Source: JBOFSR01 sp051651645 (GTDB taxonomy: Bacteria; Spirochaetota; Spirochaetia; Treponematales; Treponemataceae). From it: a stretch of 9,192 bases of DNA. This document shows, piece after piece, positions 6,059-9,192 of the stretch. A model generated the notes under the pieces. It was given only the letters and a program-made list of their open reading frames with translations, was not told the origin of the DNA and searched no databases. The position numbers were made by a program, and so were the translations under genes. The DNA lies in NCBI GenBank assembly GCA_051651645.1, contig JBOFSR010000071.1, forward strand, positions 1 through 9,192. Reading direction: 5' to 3'. Numbering within the stretch: the first letter of the stretch is position 1; the number at the start of each line of letters is the position of its first letter.

Positions 6059-7159
6059 ATGGAAAAACTTGATACCCATGAACAAACTTTATCGTATGGT
6101 AGCTATGATGTAGCTGTTGAAAAAAGCAAGAAGGTGGAAAAAGACCTTGCCGTCCACCCGCAAAACTATCGTGTACTAACAGGAGACCGCCCCACAGGCA
6201 AGTTGCATATTGGTCATCTGTTTGGCTCTTTGCTCAATCGGGTACACTTGCAGTCCCTTGGCGTAACAACGTACATCGTTATAGCTGATTATCAAGTACT
6301 TACCGACCGTGACAGCTTTGAAAGCATTAGCGAAAACATATATCAGCTTACTATAGATTACCTTGCTTCGGGGCTTGACCCCAAGAATAATCAGACCTTT
6401 ATCTTTCCCCATAGTCATGTCCCTGAGCTTAATCAGTTGCTGTTGCCCTTTTTAACCCTTGTGAGTATGGCAGAGCTTGATCGCAATCCCACGGTAAAAG
6501 AGGAGATACAGGCGGCAGGGCTTACACGGATTAACGCGGGTATGTATACCTATCCTGTGCACCAAGCGGCAGATATTCTGTTTTGCAAGGGCAATGTTAT
6601 TCCTGTTGGTAAGGATCAGTTGCCCCACCTTGAGCTTACGCGCCTTATCGCTCGGCGTTTTAATGAGCGCTTTGCTGCCAATAAGGAAGTGTTCCCCGAG
6701 CCACAGGCTCTTTTGAGTAAGGCTCCTCTTATATTGGGGCTCGATGGCTCCCAGAAGATGAGTAAAAGTCGCGGCAATACGATTATGCTTAGTGCGACTG
6801 AAGATGAGACGGTTAGCATAATCAAAAAGGCTAAAACAGATAGTGAGCGGCATATAACGTATGATCCTGTTAATCGCCCAGAGGTTGCTAACTTGCTGTT
6901 GCTTATATCCTTATGTACAGGAGAGGAGGCAAGCCTTATTGCCCAAAAGATAGGGGAGTCGGGCGCAGGCGCTCTTAAGAATATGCTGTGTGAATCATTG
7001 AATGAGTTTTTGCGCCCTCATCGGACGCGCAGGGCTCAGCTTGAAAAAGATCGATCCTACATTCAATCGGTGTTACGAGAAGGCATTACACAGGCACGCA
7101 GCGTTGCCCAAGATACCCTTTCACAGGTGCGAAGCGTTATGAATATGGATATTGCCTAA
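6059..7159 (+). CDS. trpS: Tryptophanyl-tRNA synthetase
   Basis: TrpRS is a class I synthetase that joins tryptophan to its tRNA in the cytosol. The HIGH signature is exact at residues 50-53 (PTGKLHIGH), and KMSKS is exact at 233-237 (DGSQKMSKSRGN). Between them the GMYTYPVHQAADIL segment (161-174) and VGKDQLPHLELTR (183-195) match the TrpRS substrate and dimer regions. The 366 residues exceed the usual 330-345 because about 36 residues (MEKLDTHEQT through AVHPQN) precede the Rossmann fold that starts at YRVLTGDRPTG. The ATG at 6059 has no Shine-Dalgarno, but a promoter sits exactly where a leaderless start would need it. The only in-frame alternative seen before the fold is a GTG at residue 26, also without a ribosome binding site. 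The GDRPTG form with IADYQVLTD (75-83) belongs to a TrpRS subgroup distinct from the Bacillus/E. coli type. Family call is secure. Confidence 0.95.
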   Translation: MEKLDTHEQTLSYGSYDVAVEKSKKVEKDLAVHPQNYRVLTGDRPTGKLHIGHLFGSLLNRVHLQSLGVTTYIVIADYQVLTDRDSFESISENIYQLTIDYLASGLDPKNNQTFIFPHSHVPELNQLLLPFLTLVSMAELDRNPTVKEEIQAAGLTRINAGMYTYPVHQAADILFCKGNVIPVGKDQLPHLELTRLIARRFNERFAANKEVFPEPQALLSKAPLILGLDGSQKMSKSRGNTIMLSATEDETVSIIKKAKTDSERHITYDPVNRPEVANLLLLISLCTGEEASLIAQKIGESGAGALKNMLCESLNEFLRPHRTRRAQLEKDRSYIQSVLREGITQARSVAQDTLSQVRSVMNMDIA

Positions 7160-7216
7160 TTCTGGGGTAGTGCTTTTTGGTGTGTTGCCCCTTTGCACCA
7201 ATACAAAAGGAATATA

Positions 7217-7245
7217 TCGACACGCACAAAAATATTTAGTATACT
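7217..7245 (+). promoter_or_regulatory. clpS-clpA promoter placing transcription start at the clpS ATG
   Basis: TCGACA (7217-7222, five of six consensus bases), 17 bp, then TATACT (7240-7245). Six bases (AATAGT) follow, then the ATG. There is no Shine-Dalgarno in front of clpS; the AAAAGG at 7205-7210 is about 41 bp away. The layout is identical to that of trpS. Confidence 0.65.
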
Positions 7246-7251
7246 AATAGT

Positions 7252-7575
7252 ATGTCGATAGATTCGCAACAAGATACAAAAAACTATGAGCTTGTAATCA
7301 CTGATACTGATGTTACGGTAGACGTTCCTGCGGAGTATAACGTAATCTTTTATAATGATGACTTTACTCCGATGGAATTTGTCGTTGATGTTTTACAAGA
7401 GGTCTTTCAAAAGAGTGCTGAGCAGGCTCATGCTCTTATGCTTGCGGTGCATACCAAGGGTTCTGCCATTGTTGCAGTCTATCCGTTTGATATTGCTGCA
7501 ACACGGGTACGGCAGGTAAAACGCATTGCCGAGGAGCAGCAGTATCCCTTACGCTGTGAGATGGAAGAAGTATGA
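7252..7575 (+). CDS. clpS: ClpS, N-degron adaptor of the ClpAP protease
   Basis: ClpS binds proteins with bulky hydrophobic N-terminal residues and hands them to ClpA for unfolding and degradation by ClpP; it also changes ClpA substrate choice. The 107 residues fit the family. A flexible N-terminal tail (1-27) precedes the core YNVIFYNDDFTPMEFVVDVL (29-48). N35, D36 and M41 occupy the positions of the N-degron pocket, and H67 in LMLAVHTKG matches the conserved pocket histidine. The tail is needed in E. coli for ClpA modulation, and its length here is similar. The stop overlaps the clpA start (ATGA at 7572-7575), so the two are translationally coupled and made together. The ATG at 7252 lacks a ribosome binding site but sits 7 bp after a consensus-like -10 hexamer, suggesting leaderless translation. 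No other start gives a full-length core. Confidence 0.95.
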   Translation: MSIDSQQDTKNYELVITDTDVTVDVPAEYNVIFYNDDFTPMEFVVDVLQEVFQKSAEQAHALMLAVHTKGSAIVAVYPFDIAATRVRQVKRIAEEQQYPLRCEMEEV

Positions 7576-9192
7576 CAATAACGGCAACTCTTAATCTAAT
7601 TATAAATAACGCATACATGGAGGCTCGTAAGAGGCAGCATGAGTTTATCACGCCTGAGCATCTATTGTTTTCGTCACTGAAGGTAGAGAAGGTAAAAAAC
7701 TTGCTTTCTGATGCTGGTGCAAATGACGAACAAATACTTGCACTTGTTGAGCCATACCTCAATACAAAGATTCCTACCATAAAAGATGGCGATCCTACGG
7801 AAAGTGTTGTTCTTGAGCAAATCATTCAAGATGCCTTGTTTATGAGTGCCTCAGCGGGCAAGCAGGATCTTGATATTTGTCATGTGCTGGTAACTATGCT
7901 TGATGAGCCTAAAACTCATGCCTCGTATTGTTTGCGTAAAGCGGGTGTTGATCGCTTGCAATTACTCAAGATGATTAGCGCTTATAATATGTTACATGCG
8001 GTGGTGCAGGAAAATAGTGGCAGTAAGACAAGGGCTGAAACAAAGGGCGATGATACAGAGGTAAAGCAGTCCTTCCTTGAGAGGTTTACCCGTAATCTTA
8101 CGGCAGAGGCACAGCAGGGCTTACTTGATACATTGATTGGCAGAACCGATGAGCTTGAAAGGACTATGCAGATTTTATGCAGACGGCGTAAAAATAATCC
8201 TTTGCACGTTGGCTCCCCTGGGGTGGGAAAGACTGCATTAACGGAAGGTCTTGCACAAAAGATTGCAGGAGGGGATGTGCCGCACTTCCTTAAGGGCTGC
8301 GAGATTATAAGCTTGAATATTGCCTCCCTGCTCGCTGGAGCAAAGCTTCGCGGGGACTTTGAAGAGCGCATTTCAACACTGATTGCTGAGCTAAATAAAA
8401 AGAAGAAGATAATCCTTTACATAGATGAAATTCACTTAATTGTGGGGGCAGGGGGCAATGGTGCTACTAACTCTCTTGATGCGGCAAACCTATTGCAGCC
8501 TCTGTTTGATTCAAAGAAGGTTCGCTGTATTGGCTCGACTACCTTTGAGGATTACGCACGAACTATAGAAAAGCAAAGTGCTCTTGCTCGGCGGTTTCAA
8601 AAGATTGATATCCTTGAGCCAACAGAGCAAGAAACGATTAGTATTTTAAAGGGACTTGCTCCCAAGTATGAGAAGTTCCACTTAGTGGAATACACTACAC
8701 AGGCTATTACTAGTGCTGTTGAGCTTTCGCGTCAGTTTATTAGCAACCGCTATTTGCCCGATAAAGCTATTGATGTAATTGATGAAGCTGGTGCGTATAT
8801 ACAGTTGCACCCCAATGAAAACTACAAAAAGAATAAAGAACACATGCCTCTTGTTGAGCAAGACCTTATTGAAAAGATTATTGCAAAGATGGCACGTATT
8901 CCCCAAATTAGTATTCAGACCTCTGAAAAGCAATCATTAAAAGAGCTTGATACTCAGCTTTTAAGCTCAATCTTTGGGCAAGATGAGGCGGTTTCTCTTG
9001 TAGTGCAAGCGGTCAAGCGTTCTCGTTCGGGGCTTCGCTCAGAGGGAAAAACCATAGCTAACTTTTTATTTGCAGGGCCTACGGGTGTTGGTAAAACGGA
9101 GCTTGCAAAGAAGCTTGCTCAAATCCTGAATATTCCTCTTTTACGCTTTGACATGAGCGAGTACCAAGAGAAGCACACGGTAAGTAGGCTCA
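7572..9192 (+). CDS. clpA: ClpA, AAA+ unfoldase of the ClpAP protease (3' end outside window)
   Basis: ClpA is the hexameric ATPase that unfolds substrates and threads them into ClpP. The frame runs unbroken from the ATG at 7572 to the window edge, 540 complete codons of a protein usually near 750. The N-domain begins MTITATLNLIINNAYMEA and has the family ITPEHLLFS segment. D1 contains NNPLHVGSPGVGKT (Walker A, 214-221), the LLAGAKLRGDFEERI pore-proximal region and Walker B YIDEIH (D285, E286), followed by the ALARRFQ arginine-finger region and RYLPDKAIDVIDEAGA. D2 begins IFGQDEAV, with Walker A GPTGVGKT (502-509) and the DMSEYQEKHTVSRL segment at the edge. Walker A of D1 has GSPGVGKT where GEPGVGKT or GESGVGKT is common. 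Overlap with clpS by ATGA indicates coupling and supports ClpA over ClpC or ClpB. The ClpP-docking loop lies outside the window. Confidence 0.95.
   Translation, partial: MTITATLNLIINNAYMEARKRQHEFITPEHLLFSSLKVEKVKNLLSDAGANDEQILALVEPYLNTKIPTIKDGDPTESVVLEQIIQDALFMSASAGKQDLDICHVLVTMLDEPKTHASYCLRKAGVDRLQLLKMISAYNMLHAVVQENSGSKTRAETKGDDTEVKQSFLERFTRNLTAEAQQGLLDTLIGRTDELERTMQILCRRRKNNPLHVGSPGVGKTALTEGLAQKIAGGDVPHFLKGCEIISLNIASLLAGAKLRGDFEERISTLIAELNKKKKIILYIDEIHLIVGAGGNGATNSLDAANLLQPLFDSKKVRCIGSTTFEDYARTIEKQSALARRFQKIDILEPTEQETISILKGLAPKYEKFHLVEYTTQAITSAVELSRQFISNRYLPDKAIDVIDEAGAYIQLHPNENYKKNKEHMPLVEQDLIEKIIAKMARIPQISIQTSEKQSLKELDTQLLSSIFGQDEAVSLVVQAVKRSRSGLRSEGKTIANFLFAGPTGVGKTELAKKLAQILNIPLLRFDMSEYQEKHTVSRL

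Noticed and set aside
6452..6853. Long antisense reading frame inside trpS
   Set aside because: It lies wholly inside a clearly coding gene, has no ribosome binding site and resembles no protein; the same applies to opposite-strand frames in oadB, oadA, clpS and clpA.
7164..7201. Hairpins after trpS (GGGG/CCCC and TTGGTG/CACCAA) as a terminator
   Set aside because: The two stems compete, each is short, and no T run follows either one.

Overview
The window reads as ordinary chromosome of a moderately AT-rich bacterium. A treponeme-like spirochaete is the best guess, but this is an inference from gene content and protein style (an oadGAB set with a divergent alpha subunit, an HU-like/Ig-like two-domain protein, clpS-clpA, and TrpRS of the GDRPTGKLHIGH type). 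No rRNA, tRNA or other phylogenetic marker is present to confirm it. There are no transposase, phage, CRISPR or toxin genes.

Layout. Positions 1-537 hold the C-terminal end of the replication-restart helicase PriA (plus strand, cut by the window edge). It converges on a minus-strand operon, oadG-oadA-oadB (4366 down to 599), which encodes a sodium-pumping, biotin-dependent oxaloacetate-type decarboxylase. A strong rho-independent terminator (540-580) lies between the two 3' ends. The operon has a recognisable sigma-70-type promoter at 4493-4521. From 4381 to 5031 there is about 650 bp without a convincing gene, containing several hairpins. It leads into a plus-strand gene (5032-5739) for a two-domain protein with an HU/IHF-like DNA-binding domain and an Ig-like domain. 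Just downstream lie six tandem copies of a 23-bp repeat (5761-5898), whose junctions each form a small hyphenated palindrome. The rest is plus-strand housekeeping: trpS (6059-7159), clpS (7252-7575) and the first 540 codons of clpA (7572 to the window end), with clpS and clpA overlapping by ATGA.

How the genes work together. OadG anchors the complex, OadA carries out carboxyl transfer and bears biotin, and OadB couples decarboxylation of carboxybiotin to Na+ export. ClpS is the N-degron adaptor for ClpA, which unfolds substrates for ClpP. TrpRS stands alone.

Most worth a second look: (1) trpS and clpS share the same start architecture, a -35/17-bp/TATACT promoter whose -10 ends exactly 6 bp before the ATG with no Shine-Dalgarno, which predicts leaderless mRNAs; (2) the 23-bp palindromic repeat array beside an HU-like protein gene, with related short motifs upstream of that gene; (3) the hairpin-rich untranslated stretch before that gene; (4) an OadB with an extra secreted, acidic, His/Asp-containing N-terminal region; (5) an OadA with altered active-site motifs. 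None of these amounts to a proven new system. The HU-like gene with its leader and repeat array is the best candidate for an undescribed unit.
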